Assembly (NCBI RefSeq): GCF_001659605.2
Contig: NC_035176.2
Location: 27,646,716 to 27,710,715 of the forward strand
Direction: 5' to 3'
Length of the DNA stretch: 64,000 nt
DNA from: Manihot esculenta
Lineage: Eukaryota > Streptophyta > Magnoliopsida > Malpighiales > Euphorbiaceae
The position numbers and the translations under genes were made by a program. Shown here one piece after another: positions 38,090 through 51,500 of this stretch (within the stretch, counting starts at the first letter, position 1; each line of letters starts with the position of its first letter). The notes under the pieces are model-generated. The model did not search any database. It was not told the origin of the DNA and was given only the letters and a program-made list of their open reading frames with translations.

Positions 38090-40320
38090 GAATACTGATT
38101 TGGGAGATATTTACTCAGTGAATATGTCGGTTTTTATACTTTTAAAAATTTATTAAAATTTTTTATTTTTTATTTCAATTAATAAAATAATATTTTTATT
38201 TATTTTTATTATTAAAATTACAGTAAAATATTAAATTATTTCATTTTTCTCTTTTTTTTTCTATTTTTTTTCCTTAAATTGAAAGAGCAGACGGTTTTTT
38301 TTTATTTTACTGATAAATTTAAAAAAAATAACAACATTTTAATACATTTTTAAAAATATAAAAATTAATTTATAAATAATAATAATATCTAAAAATTAAA
38401 TAAAAGATTTTATTTAAAAATAAAATTAAAATTAAAATTTGTTTTATTATAAAAATAAAATAACTATTTTATTGATAAATAAAAAAAATAAAAATATTTT
38501 AATAAAATTTTAAAAATATAAAAATTATCTTAATAAATATGAGAAATCTCAATTTTATTCCTCAATTTTCAATATCAATTTTAAAAGAAAAAATATTCAA
38601 TAATTAAATAATAAATTTTTTATTTATATATTACCCAAGGAGAAAAAAAAAATCTCTAAATATTTATAATTTTAATTTTAATTTAAAAATTACCAATTAA
38701 ACTCCAAAATTATAATAAATTCGTAACTGTAACTTAAACTAAAATTACCACTTAATTCTGAATTTTCGAGATTTTTACAATTTTACTCCACCGTCAGTTT
38801 TTCTTTATTTTTTAATATATATATTAACGGGGAACTGAAAATAGATTGTAATTGCAAAATCCTCAGATAATTAAAACTTAATTAGTAATAGTTTAGAGTA
38901 TAATTACAAAGGTTTATTGAGAATTTCATAATTAATAATAAAATTGAAAACTTTTTAAAGGTTCAGAATGTTTTTGATAATTTCTCCCCAAAATAAAATG
39001 TTGCTATAATTTTTAGCGCATAGAAACTGAAATTAAACATATGTCATTGAAAGGCAAATTTTATTGTGGCAATCATTCATCAATTCTAAATTTTTTTAAT
39101 TTAATCATAACGTAAAAAGTCTGATATATCATTGTTAATAAATCAGTTTTTGAGATCGAACGCAATAGAAAATTATCAAATTTAGTGAAAAATTATTAGT
39201 GACGTTTAAAAATCAAAAGAAATATATTTTATAAAATTGGGTATTAAATAATTATATTTTTATAACAAATTATATATTAAAAATTAACAATAAAATATCA
39301 TAATGCTAACCGACGATTTGTTGGTTATAAACTAAATTGTGTATTTGGCCACTTCCATAAACTTTAGCTTAAATATCTTATCTTAACTTTATTTTGATTA
39401 CTGACAAGCATTTCTTACTGCAGTTGATTTTCAACATTTTTTACCAAATAAATTTAAAATTTCTCATACCGAATAAATCTCTATTGCGAAATCATATTCA
39501 ATTTGACCATAATTGAGTGCAATAATAGCCAAAGGGTCCCAAATTCCAAATCCCTAAATCCTTGCCATTTATATATTATATCAATCAAGTTAAATTAAAC
39601 TAATTTGATACAAAATTCTAACATGGCACGTAAGGAGCACACGTGCAACAGAGTATCGTCCACTTTAGGATATCATCATCAAAAGCATGGATGAAGATGG
39701 ACCATCTCTTTTAAAAGATGCATGTGAAGTTTTAGGGCTTTTTTGGGTTAAATTTTATCCTTTCTTCATATTGAAATTGAGTATTGATGGTCCATTCTGA
39801 AAACTACTTGCACTCTTGGCAAAGTTGGAATTGCTTCTCCACCATTTGCTTATCTTCTTGCTTTTGGTCATTAGGCTATATTATTTTAGAAAAGTGGGCG
39901 TTCATTTTTATGCACGATAGCTCCATGGCATTGTTGAAAGAAATAATCACGAATTTTTTAAGTAATTATTTTTTTTATAGATTATAAAATGAATATGTCT
40001 AAGTACTTGATTAAGAGAAAAAAAAATCATTTTAAAATTGGGATTTTGGTGAAATTAATGGGTTTTTGCTAGTTATATTAAATTAATTTTAAAATTATAA
40101 GATCATACATTTGAATTTCAATTAGGTTTAACTAAATCAAAAACATTAGAATGATTAAAAATATTTTGGAAGGAAATTTTGATTTCCTTATATATAATTT
40201 TGAATATTTTAGGGTTGTAATTGAGATAAACTCTAATTGGTGATAAACTATTTACAAAAACTAATATTTTACATCAACGATCCAAAAGCTTTGTTGCCCA
40301 AAATATATATGGTCTTTGCA
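38090..40320. other. AT-rich intergenic DNA, no gene found
   Basis: The stretch 38100-38530 shows inverted copies of TTTTTAAAAATATAAAAATTA and looks like a decayed inverted-repeat element. The 67-residue frame at 39784-39987 (plus) is not recognised. A patch at 39620-39930 has balanced composition but no domain. Confidence 0.5.
38635..38990. mobile_element. Putative small MITE
   Basis: Left end CCCAAGGAGAAA and right end (other strand) TTTTGGGGAGAAA are inverted. Further matching inverted blocks such as CAATTAAACTCC against AATTAAAACTTAATTAG-type sequence are weak. It is about 355 bp and non-coding. Confidence 0.35.
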
Positions 40321-40324
40321 TTCG

Positions 40325-40748
40325 TGCGCCGCATTTGATTGAAATCAAAAAAATTAATAGAATCGAATTATTTTAAAAATTCAGTTAGGTTTTTTATTTA
40401 TTTCTGTTTGATTTAATTTTTAATTTTAAAAATTTCAGTTATTTCCGTTCGATTTGATTTTGATAAAAAAAAATCGAAAAAATTAAATTGAATCGAACCA
40501 ATTAATGATAATAATATATTATTTTTAATAATATAAAGAGATTAGATTATATTAAAATTAAAATATTTCAATTAAAATTTAAAATATTAAAAATAAAGTG
40601 TAAAAAAAAAATATTAAAAATTCAAATCAAATAAAGTGAAACGAAATAAATCAGACCGTTTCAATTTAATTTAATTTTTATTAAAATCATCCTATTTAAT
40701 TTTCATAAATATTAAAATTTCAATTTTCGATTCAAATTATGCTCACTA
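40325..40748. repeat. Dispersed TTCGGTTCGATT-type MITE-like repeat, copy 3
   Basis: Same order of motifs as copies 1 and 2: GTGCGCCGCATTTGATTGAA at the left, TTTCCGTTCGATTTGATTTT in the left arm, the shared central AATAATATAAAGAGATTAGA, and ATTATGCTCAC at the right end. Confidence 0.65.
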
Positions 40749-41571
40749 CTAATTTTTTTCCACTAGAGTGGGTTTCATGTGCATGCATATACTGGAAGGA
40801 GATCTCGCCTATAATTCAGATTCCTTTTAAAAATCTCATACAATCTTACAGTAACTTGTTCGTCTACAATTAACCATGCACGTGATGCTCAATTAATTAG
40901 GGCTCAAAAACCTAATAATATCCTATTAATTTTACTACAATCTTAGTGGACCCTTCGCAACCGACATTTAAATAATCATAATAATTAATGCACATTCAGA
41001 ATCAAAATAATTATTTAAAACTAATAATTTATAATAATAATAACAGTTAATTCGCAAGTTAAATTTTATTTTCCATTTTCATTTAAAAAAAAAAGTTAAT
41101 ACTTCATTGGTTTCGATGTATATATATCTATAAATTTTATATTATTTTCAATATAATTCTTTATTCATGGTTTATTTTTTATATAATTTTTTTTATTTTT
41201 TTATAAAATAAATTATGCTAAACAAAAAATTAGTATTAATTTAAATCATAAATTAGTATTAGTTTATGCTAAGTGATCACTCTGGACCACTATCAAGAAT
41301 ACTACCCTGAAAAGAGAAAGAGAGCCAGCCCCTTATTGGAAGGAAATGGACCACGTCATCAGGCCTCAATCAAGGGTTCGTGTATTAAGACGATAACATG
41401 ATCTCTAATTAATTAAGAAAAAGGTAGTGCTGCAAAAAGGATTTAGTTACATTAATTAGTATAGAATATTAATAAAGTAATATAAAAAAGTAAGCACTAA
41501 AATTAAAAAAAAACAAATTAAACTTAGCTATTTTTGGACTGTAGCTCTCTTTACAGAGTATAATAGCAATT

Positions 41572-42092
41572 TAGGGGTGTGCAATTGGTCGGTTCGGTTC
41601 TGAACCGAATTGAATTGAAAAAACTGAAAATCAAATTATAAAAATATTAAAAATAGAAAAAATCGATTATAAAAATATAATCGAATCGAATCAAACCGAT
41701 AAAAATCAGTTCGGTTCGGTTCGATTCAAATTGAAATCTGTAATTTTTTTAATTTTCTGCTTTTAATTTCAATAGAATAATTTAATAAATATTTTACATA
41801 AATTTATCAATGAATATTGTTTGAATACATAATAATAATATTTAAAAAATTCATAAAAATTCATATAAAATTTAAAAATATATATAAAATCAGTATTTCT
41901 ATGTATAAAATCGATTTTTCGGTTTTTCGGTTATTTAATACGTTTAAACCGAACCGAATAAAAAATTAAAAAAATTGAAAAATATTAACCGAACTGAACC
42001 GAACCTTTCGATTAACTGAACTATTAAACCGAAATTGATCGGTTTGATTCAGTTTTTCGATTCAGACCGATTTATGCTCTCCCCTAAATAGC
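41572..42092. mobile_element. TAGGGGTGTGCA-type MITE
   Basis: Begins ATTTAGGGGTGTGCAATTGG and ends, read on the other strand, ATTTAGGGGAGAGCATAAAT. Both are followed inward by CGGTTCGGTT or CGGTCTGAATCG blocks. The AT-rich centre is non-coding. It is related in composition to the three TTCGGTTCGATT repeats but has its own well-defined termini. The duplicated AAAT/ATTT at the edges could be part of the target site. Confidence 0.65.
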
Positions 42093-44940
42093 ATAAATGA
42101 ACTTGTCAATATTAATTTTCTCACGTCCAACTCCAAAGGTGGGAATAAACTGAATTGCTGTTCGTGACTCAATTATTTATCATATTAATTAGCACTATAT
42201 ATACGCCGCAAAATTTGAAAAATATATAAATATATATCCGTTCAATAGAAAATATAATACGTAATTTAAAATTAAAAGAAATTTTATTAAAAATATAATA
42301 AAATTTTTATATTAATATAAAATTTTCATATATATATATATATATTTATAACAATTATAGAGTGAAATGATAATATTAGACATCGGTACAGATTATTGAT
42401 CTGAAAAAAATAAAAAATAAAATAAAAATTTTAAATTAATTTAATTGGATCAATACTTTTTATGCATAAAAATTAAAAAAAAAATTACTCCATTATTATC
42501 GGGTATAATATTAAAATATTTTCATTTAATTTTCTGCTAAAAATTTTCCCTAATTATCATATAAAATATATAGGTTGAAGTATTATTTAGTTATGGATTA
42601 CAGTTTGAGTTTGGTATTATTATATATTATTTTTAATTTCTCATATTTAGTTAACTCAATTTAGTTTTCTCTTTTTATTTTAACAGTCAATGGGATATGA
42701 AAAATAAAAATTCCTGGGGATGAAGGTGTTGAAAAAAAAAACCATTTTACTGAATTGAAATTCCATTAATATTTTTAATTTTCAGATTTATTCTAAAATT
42801 TGATTAAATTTTATTTTAAACTATCCAACATCATCAAAATAAGATGATTATTATTCAAATAACATTAAGTCAATTTAGTTTTATATATTTTAAGTAATAT
42901 TTGACATAAAGTATATTTTTCATTAATAATTTTTATTTTAAAAATAACATAATTCTATAAAGTATTTAAATACTACTTTAAAATAGATTGTAAAAAAAAT
43001 ACAAATATTATAATAAAATTAAAAATTAACTAAAAATTAAAAAACTCTAATTTTTTTATAATTTTTTAAAAAATATAAAATATAAATTTATAAAATATCT
43101 TAAATAGAATCTGTGCACAAAACTGATGTATTAATATTTATCAGTGTGTCAAGCAAATTCGACACTATAAATATAAAGCATTATCAATAATGTCATTTGA
43201 CATGCTAATGTAGCATGCAGAATATTCAGTAAATTTTTTTGACAACATAAATTTTAAAATATTATTTTAATTCACATAATTTTTAATTTTTTTTATATAA
43301 TTTGAAAAAAACCTCTAACTTAAATAATAATTTTACTGTTTATATATATATATATAAATATGTACAAATTTTTACATATTTTAAGGGTTAAAATGGTTGA
43401 AAATAAAATAGAAAAAAGATACCCAATAGCTTCTATAATTGAGAAATATTGTGCAATTATTATCACATGCATTAAAGTATAATAAATAAAAAAGCATAAA
43501 TGTTGAAGGCATAAATCAAATAATCCAAAAATAAAAAAACAAAAGAAAAGAAAGAGTAGATATTACCGTTTGGCCCAAGTATAAACAAAAATTAGGGTTT
43601 GAAAGGGAGAGAAAGAAGAATTGGGCATGGGAATGGGCGCGGGTGGTGAGTGTAAAACCCTAGACAATGGAGATGAGCACAGCATGCATTGCTGGCTTTG
43701 ACAAAGACCATTCACTGTATATTCCTTCGAGAAAGAGAAAGATTGTGGGTCCCTTTCTTCTTCTCCTTCTCCTTCTTCAATGAGAGACAGAGATGCGCAC
43801 GAGCATCAGTGTAACACTACAACGTAAAGCCACCCCACTTTTTTTTTTTTTTCAATTTTTCTGCTCTGCTCTGCACTCTCTTTCTAGCTGCTTGCTTTCT
43901 TTTTTTAAATTTAGACCACTTTTCTATTGTATGATCCAACCCCACTTTTCCCTTCTCATTCCTCTTTGCCTCATTTTGTATTCTCTCTTTTTTTCCTTTC
44001 TACTGTTTGGGAGAATAGAATCCAAGATAATCACATACATACACTCCAAGCAACAAACACTTTTTCTCAGCCAAGAAGTCCTCATTTTTCCACTATATTT
44101 GCCCTTTTCTCAGCCAAGAAGTCCTCATATATCATGGCTATCATATACGTAACACATGTAATTTACGGTTGAAGCTAAGTCAGGATGTACAGTAGAGGAG
44201 AGAGGAATAATCCGAACTAATAATTTGTCATAATTTCTTCTGACAAATTAAGTTTTTATAAACAACCAATGACAACACCTTCATGGATGCTTTAATGATT
44301 AGGGAACTCCAACCAGCCCTAGCTAGCTCATCATTTAGATTTATAGATATCGTTGAAAGAACATTAATAGGAATCGATCAATCTTTTGGCTGTGTTGAAA
44401 ATCTGACTGCCCCAGTTGATTCTAACAAACCCTTTTAGTCAGAATTTCAAATTATTTTTTTCAGCTCTTTAAGACAATAATTTTATCCTAACCTCACATT
44501 GTTCTTGTTTGACTTATGTTACCCTTAGATTAAGTTATATTATTACATACTCTTTAATTACCAAACATCATTTTTGCATTTAATGATAAAAATTGTTGTA
44601 GCCAATTGGTTGTAATGATGGCTTCTCTAATCAAAATGTCTGTGTTATTACAAATATGAAAAAACTCTCTTCTTGAAGCAACCATGAGTGCAAAACCAAG
44701 TGCATATCCACAAGCCCTATGAAAAAACTTTGAAGCTTTTCAACGGTTACTGAAATCTTTGTCACTATCCCAAGTCAGTCAAAAGAGCATTTTGGTAATA
44801 TCCGACAAAAATCAGAGGCTTTTCCAACATCTGTCCCCTGTTTACCCTTTTCAACCATTCGTGTTCAAACATTCTTAAAAGAAAGTCAAGGTGCACTTTC
44901 GTAATTATCCCCCAATTCATTGCCTTGTTTCATGCCCTTT
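42093..44940. other. Intergenic DNA upstream of the receptor kinase, no gene found
   Basis: AT-rich to about 43560, then pyrimidine-rich and more balanced. Includes an AT microsatellite at 42331-42350. The frames at 43793-44152 and 43927-44172 (plus) are pyrimidine-rich and lack known domains. A 24-bp direct repeat lies at 44062-44085 and 44105-44128. Confidence 0.5.
44062..44128 (+). repeat. 24-bp direct repeat, 43 bp apart
   Basis: The sequence starting TTTTCTCAGCCAAGAAGTCC occurs at 44062 and again at 44105. The copies are exact over 24 bp. They lie about 0.9 kb upstream of the receptor-kinase promoter. Confidence 0.85.
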
Positions 44941-44950
44941 TACTACCATC

Positions 44951-44958
44951 TATTTATA
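44951..44958 (+). promoter_or_regulatory. Candidate TATA box of the receptor-kinase gene
   Basis: TATTTATA sits about 355 bp before the ATG and just ahead of a long pyrimidine-rich (CT) stretch, which is the usual composition of plant leaders. Transcription would start near 44985. Confidence 0.5.
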
Positions 44959-45084
44959 CATTCAAATCTCCTCCTTCTCTCTCACCCAATTTTCTTCTTC
45001 TTTTAACCCTTTCTTCTCTTGCAATCCAAGCTTTCTTTGATCATCAAACGCTTTATAATCTTTGAATTTTACTCTGCTCTAATC

Positions 45085-45306
45085 ATGATAACTGGGTAAG
45101 TTACCAGTAGCTTTGTCTTCACTTCTATTGCATTTTCATGCTTCATGCGATAATGTTTCAACTTAGATGGAGTTGGGTCTTCTTTGATTAGCTGATCATC
45201 AAGAAATTCTCTCACTTTTCTCTTTCTTTCAGGCTCTTGTCCACTTTGCTTCTTTGATTTCAGCTCCTGTTACGAATAGATGTTATAGAATTATCAACCA
45301 GCTAAG
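45085..45306 (+). promoter_or_regulatory. Receptor-kinase leader with predicted intron and short upstream ORF
   Basis: A donor ACTGG|GTAAGT (exon end 45095) and an acceptor TTTCTTTCAG (exon start 45233) suggest a 137-bp leader intron. An ATG at 45085 opens a frame that, after splicing, would read MITGLLSTLLL and stop before the main ATG at 45307. It could repress translation, but this is inferred from sequence only. Confidence 0.4.
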
Positions 45307-48300
45307 ATGGCTATGTTGTTCTTGTTCATGTTCTTGTTCTTGAATTCTCGTATCTTACATGCAGAGGAACTTGAACTTCTCTTGTCCTTTAAATCATCCA
45401 TCAATGACCCTTTTCAATATCTTTCCAACTGGAATCCCTCTGTTACTTTTTGCAAGTGGCAAGGCATCACTTGCAACAACTCGTCCCGCATTAAAGCCAT
45501 TGATCTCCAAGGGAAGAACATCTCTGGCAAGCTTTCTTTGTCAGTGTTTCAGTTGCCATATGTCGAAACTATCAATCTCTCGGGCAATCAGCTTTCTGGG
45601 CAAGTTCCTCGTAACATTTTTTCAAGCAGCTCGCTTCGACACCTCAATCTTAGTAACAATAATTTCACTGGTTTTATACCAAGTGGCTCAATTGCCTGCC
45701 TGGAGACGCTGGATCTGTCTAATAATATGCTTGCAGGGAGAATTCCTCAGGAAATCGGATCCTTTTCGAGCCTGAAGTTTCTTGATTTTGGTGGAAATGT
45801 TCTGGTGGGCACAATTCCAACCTCTATAACAAACATCACAAGTTTGGAATTCTTGACTCTGGCTTCAAATCAATTAGTTGGCCAAATTCCACGAGAATTG
45901 GGCCAAATAAGGAGCTTGAAGTGGATTTACTTGGGCTACAACAATCTCTCAGGCGAAATTCCGAAAGAAATAGGGGAATTAACTTCTTTGAATCATCTTG
46001 ATCTTGTCTATAATAATCTTACAGGTTCAATTCCATCCTCTCTAGGAAACCTCAAAAATCTTCACTACCTCTTCCTCTACCAGAATAAGCTTACAGGTTC
46101 GATTCCAAAATCCATTTTTGGCCTGAGAAAGTTGATTTCTCTTGATCTTAGCGATAATTTTCTCTCCGGTGAGATCCCAGAACTCATAGTTCAGTTGCAA
46201 AACTTGGAGATTATTCATCTTTTCTCCAACAACTTTACTGGAAAAATCCCAGGTGCTTTAAGTTCTTTGCCTCGTCTTCAAGTTCTTCAGCTTTGGTCTA
46301 ACAACTTTTCTGACGAGATTCCGAAAGATCTTGGAAAGCATAACAATCTCACTGTAATAGACCTTTCCACAAATTCTCTCACTGGAAAAATCCCTGAAGG
46401 CCTATGCAGCTCAGGCAATCTCTTTAAGCTCATTCTCTTCTCAAATTCTCTTGATGGTGAAATCCCCAACAGTTTGAGTACCTGCAAAAGCTTGCAGCGA
46501 GTACGTCTCCAGGACAATAATTTATCTGGTGAATTATCAACAGAATTCACCAAACTGCCACTAGTGTATTTCTTGGATATCTCAGGCAACAATTTTTCAG
46601 GCAGGATCGATGCCAGAAAATGGGAAATGACTTCGCTTCAGATGTTGAGTTTGGCAAGAAACAGATTTTATGGGGGTTTGCCAAATTCATTTGGCAGTGA
46701 CCAGCTTGAGAACTTGGACTTGTCCCAAAACAGATTTTCAGGCTCTATCCCTCGCACTTTTGGTAGTTTAACAGAGCTAGTGCAACTGAAGCTAAGTGGA
46801 AACAAGCTCTCTGGTGAAATCCCACATGAGTTATCTTCACTCAAGAAGCTTGTAAGTCTAGACCTCAGCCACAATCAGCTGAGTGGCAAAATCCCAGATA
46901 GTTTTTCCGACATGCCAGTTCTTGGCCAACTTGATCTGTCGCAGAATCAATTATCTGGAGAAATACCAACAAATTTGGGAAGAGTGGAATCGCTTGTTCT
47001 GGTGAACATCTCTCATAATCATTTTCACGGTAGTTTACCATCCACAGGAGCTTTTCTTGCCGTAAATGCAAGCGCGGTTGCTGGCAATGAACTTTGCGGC
47101 GGCGATATATCTAGTGGTTTGCCTCCATGCAAAAGGATAAAGAATCCTATATGGTGGTTTTATGTTGCTTGTATTCTTGGTACTTCAGTGGTTCTCGCTC
47201 TTGCTGCTTTTGGAATAGTGTTGATTCGAGGAAGAAAGGATTTAGAGATGAAAACAGTGGAAAATGAAGATGGGATTTGGGAGTTGCAATTCTTCCATCC
47301 CAAGGTATCAAGCTCAGTAACAATGGAGGATATATTATCGTCCAAGAAAGAAGAAAAAGCCATTTGTAAAGGAAAGGAAGGGCTTTCATACGAGGGGAAG
47401 TGTATCATAAAAAACATGCAATTCATGGTAAAGGAAATAAACGATACGAAGTCAATTCAGTCAAATTTTTGGTCTGAAATCTCTGAACTTGGTAAACTTC
47501 AGCATCCAAATATCGTCAAGTTAATCGGAGTGTGTCGGTCCGACAACGTTGCATATTTGGTCTATGAGTACGTAGAAGGCAAAAACTTAAGCGAAATTCT
47601 TCGGAATTTGAGTTGGGAACGGCGGAAGAAAATAGCCATTGGGATTGCGAAAGCTCTTCGGTTCTTGCACTGTTATTGTTCACCGGCTGTTCTAGTCGGC
47701 TACATGTCTACAGAGAAAATTACGGTGGACAGAAAAGATGAGCCTCGCCTGAGACTGAGCCTTCCTGACCTGCGTTGCTTTGACACGAAGTGCTTCATTT
47801 CATCGGCCTACGTAGCCCCTGGTATATTACAAATTTACCCTTTGAAATTCATAATCTAATTTCTTTTTATTTTTTTTATTATTAATATGAGATTAATTTT
47901 TAGTTGACATAATTATATTTTATTAAAAAGTGATTGTAAAAAAGACACGTACACATTTTATAGTGTCAGTATGTGGCGTGCTAAAAATTCTTTTTTTAAT
48001 GAAAACAATCATGGGTCAACCTTAAATTATTAGAATGTGAAGAAAAAAAAAGCATAATTAGTATTTTATTTATTTATATTTTTAACCTAAAATGCCCCAT
48101 CACCCACTTAAGATTTGATTTGTTTATTATTGTTGGGAATATTTTATAACACAAACTAATAATTTGTTTCTTGTTGCAGAAATTAGAGATTCAAAAGCTA
48201 CAAGCGAGAAAAGCGACATATATGGATTTGGTTTGATTCTGATAGAGATATTAACCGGCAAAAGTCCGACGAATGCTGAGTTCAGCTTTGACGAGAACAT

Positions 48301-48541
48301 TATAGAGTGGGCTCGGTATTGCTACTCCGATTGCCATATAGACATGTGGGTTGATCCTATGATCAAAGGAGACGCAACAATTAGCCAAAATGAGATGATT
48401 GAGACCATGAATTTAGCTCTCCATTGCACAGCTACTGACCCTAAGGCTCGACCTTGTGCTAATGATGTGTTCAAAATCCTTCACTCTGCTTTGAGATCGA
48501 GCTCTTGTGTTTCAGGCCTAAAATTTTCTGAATATTTTTAG
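45307..48541 (+). CDS. SKM1/SKM2-like LRR receptor-like protein, probably inactive kinase
   Basis: Plasma-membrane receptor of LRR subfamily XI type, closest by recollection to Arabidopsis At2g25790 (SKM1), which perceives the CLE45 peptide in pollen tubes. Two exons, 45307-47821 and 48180-48541, joined in phase inside the APE motif; 958 residues. Order: signal peptide (1-19), LRRNT with NPSVTFCKWQGITC, about twenty leucine-rich repeats with LSGxIP-type consensus to about residue 590, transmembrane segment WWFYVACILGTSVVLALAAF near 613-637, then a kinase-like domain from about 670. The beta-3 lysine is kept (FMVKEIN, about K709) and so is APE, but the glycine loop is degenerate. The HRD catalytic loop is replaced (VLVGYMSTEKITVD) and no DFG is present. 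The domain therefore looks like a pseudokinase that signals through a partner. Length and exon number match the SKM type. The intron is 358 bp. Confidence 0.93.
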
Positions 48542-48559
48542 TGTTCCAGCTGATCACCT

Positions 48560-51500
48560 ATAATTTTTGTTCAAGTTTTGATTTTTCTTTTTCCTTTAAT
48601 TTTTCCTCTTATAATGGTTTTCTAGCTAAAAATTATTGTTATTCAAATATTTTGTTTGATAATGGTACGTTTCACAATGTAAAAATGTAGCTACTAAATG
48701 CATTATATGAATTATATATAACTTTTTTTTGAACTGGAAATTGGAGGTTGGGGGAGTAGAATTTAAGATCTCTTAGATTTATTAGATACACTTACCATCA
48801 GATTAAACCTGTAAGTGCAGTTTTTTATTTATATTTAAAAAATATAAATAATAAAAAATGTGTAAACTATAAAATCGAGTCAAACTGGATTGTCCTACAC
48901 TAGCACTTCCGCGTAATAACTCTACCAAAGATGATCCTATTACAAGAATAGCTTCCGGCACGCCTGTTACAATTTTTACCACTTAATAACTAATTTAGTC
49001 CCAACAAATCAATGAAAAGATATCAATTCAAATTCTGAATTTTCGAATTGAGAGATATTGAGAGAGATCAAGTCAGTGGAATTTTTCATTTACATTTTTT
49101 TCCATCAGGAATATTTTATAAAACTTTTGGGCTCTCGAATTTGAAGTATCTTACTTTCACGTAATTCATAGGGATTCTGAAATTAGTATATGAAAATTTT
49201 AAAAAGATATTATCATATTTGAATAAGTTGTTAATAATTTTTTTAATGAAAATTTGATTATTTGACTATTAAATTAATGGCTGAACATCATTTTATTTAT
49301 ATATGTGTAAATTATACTTAATATCTTTATAAAATTATATTTTCTTTTTTTTTTATTATTATTTTTGAAAATAATTCCCATGGAGCCCAGTTGCACTGTG
49401 TATTTCATCCTCTTTTTCATCTTGAACATAATGGCAGTACGTACTTTTGGAGTCATGATTATCTGCTTGGAATGTAACCCCTCCATCGCCAATGCATTAC
49501 CCATATTTCAGGGATTATTCAATGGAAATTCTGGTCTATAAAATTTTATGTATTTATATTATTTTGCTTTATAGTAATAAAAACAATTTTTTTTCTTTGA
49601 CAAAGCATACATTTTATTATATATTTGAAAAAAAAAAAAAAAAAACTTAGCATGAATATCATCAACTAAAATTAGGCCAGTAGGCCATTCTTGTACATCT
49701 GACGTAGGCAATGGCATGCCTTAAAATAAGAACAAGACAATAATCAGGAACCAAAAAACAAAAACGACAGCAACTAAGATCCAAATTTACATCCTAAGTA
49801 AAACAAAAATAAGAGGTCATGGAGAATCTACTTTAACACAGTCTCCATTACGCTTATAAGTTTGATATAAAACCTATTTCTTTTATGTTTTTTATTGAAA
49901 AAGGAAAAAATATATACACAAAACTTTATCTTTATCCATGCAGGCTTCGTTTGCTTTGTCCTAAAACAGAATTTGAAAAGCTTAATTTAGTGGGCGAAGA
50001 GGAAGACTCAATAAGATTGAGAAAGGAGAATGATGATATGAGATTCAGATTCGTTCTTTAATGACGTATAACTATCATTCTGTTACAGTAACACATATCG
50101 TTATTATATAAAATTATATGTACGGACATAGTTTTCCTTTATATATTATCATATGACTATTTAATTCTCTTCGATATTCATGTTGACATGATCCTATATG
50201 CAGATAGGTCCATTTTCCGCTGATTCATCAAATCAGGTGAACTCAATTTTTTCTTGTTGGGCTCGAGGCTCATTCTACCCGACCTATTCGAACGTAGTCT
50301 GAATTATAAATTACGTGATAGATATACGTAGTGAGTTTTGGTGTGTTACGGCCTGACTCTTCTATGTGGGCCTATGTAAGCTCAACTGTGATTCAAATCA
50401 CAGAAATCCAGCAGTAATCAGATGACATTAAAATCTCAAGTATGATCCAGCTTGCGTTCTCTATCATAATTCAAGTAGTCATGATTGGCGAAATACTAAC
50501 AACAGTTACTTGACTTTAATACCAACGGGATGAAGAGTGTTAAATAGATCTCCTTTGCAAGTTAAATTAAAAGAAAAAAAAAAAAGAGTTGATGAGTGGG
50601 AATCCCAAAATGCTAGCAAGAAAGTGGAAGTCCCCACTGGCAAGTGCCACTGTGTGTTTGGTGCACTATGGCAAGTGGCTCCTTCCATTTTCGAGTGATA
50701 ATTGATAGTACTTTAATTTGAAGAAAAAGAAGAAATCATATACAAATTGGGATTGGGGATGCACCACCTTTTCCTACGTGGCCTATGACTATAGGAGGCT
50801 TTTATTATTTTGTGTTTTATTTAGTACACCAATATTTAAATTTGATAGTGGCATATTCACAGATGTCGACCATATTCCATCCTATTTCTCATCTTCAAAT
50901 TTTTTTTCCTCATACTTTCGTGATCCCTTTACACCTTTGGTTTTGCTTTGGTTCTTCTTTCCCATTGGAAAAGTTGGTTTTCCCACTATCTTTTATTATT
51001 ATTATTATTATTATTTAAAAAATACAAAATTAATTTGGTGAGAGGCTATTAGAATTTGATGGTAACTTTCCATGATCAAACATTCGACTACTGTTTTACC
51101 ACCTTATCACTTTATGTCTGGTCTGTAACAAGAGTCTATCGACTGGTTTAAGTAGTTGTCCTACCTACGACAGGATGTGATGCTTGCTGCTAGGTTTTGT
51201 TTTTGATTCCTTTTATCATTAACTATAAATGGCATATATGTAAAGAAAATAAAACACAGAGAATCTATTCACGATTCCACATATTCATGATTATGCAAAA
51301 CTATATTTTCCATAGAGTAAAAAGAAAAAAATTACGATTAGCTATATATGTCCATGCATGCATGCATGCATATTAACCTAATCTTGAAACTTTCTTAAAT
51401 TTGTTTATGATCAATTGTCATTCCAAGGCAGCAATTCAAAATCTAAACATAAACATAAACATATAACGACATGTTTGGAGAATGTGCATATAGCTGCAAC

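Noticed and set aside
43793..44172. Two overlapping pyrimidine-rich plus-strand frames of 119 and 81 residues
   Set aside because: The composition is that of a CT-rich non-coding region, the frames share a direct repeat, and there is no known domain.
49274..49504. 76-residue minus-strand frame starting MGNALAMEGL
   Set aside because: No recognisable domain, it ends in a lysine/asparagine-rich AT tract, and there is no promoter or splice support.
50506..50700. Inverted-looking CCACTGGCAAGTGCC and GGCAAGTGGC near 50634-50682 as a hairpin RNA
   Set aside because: The matches are mostly direct rather than inverted and too short for a miRNA precursor.
51353..51370. GCAT repeats as a seed-type RY regulatory element
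   Set aside because: No gene lies downstream within a sensible distance; most likely a simple repeat.
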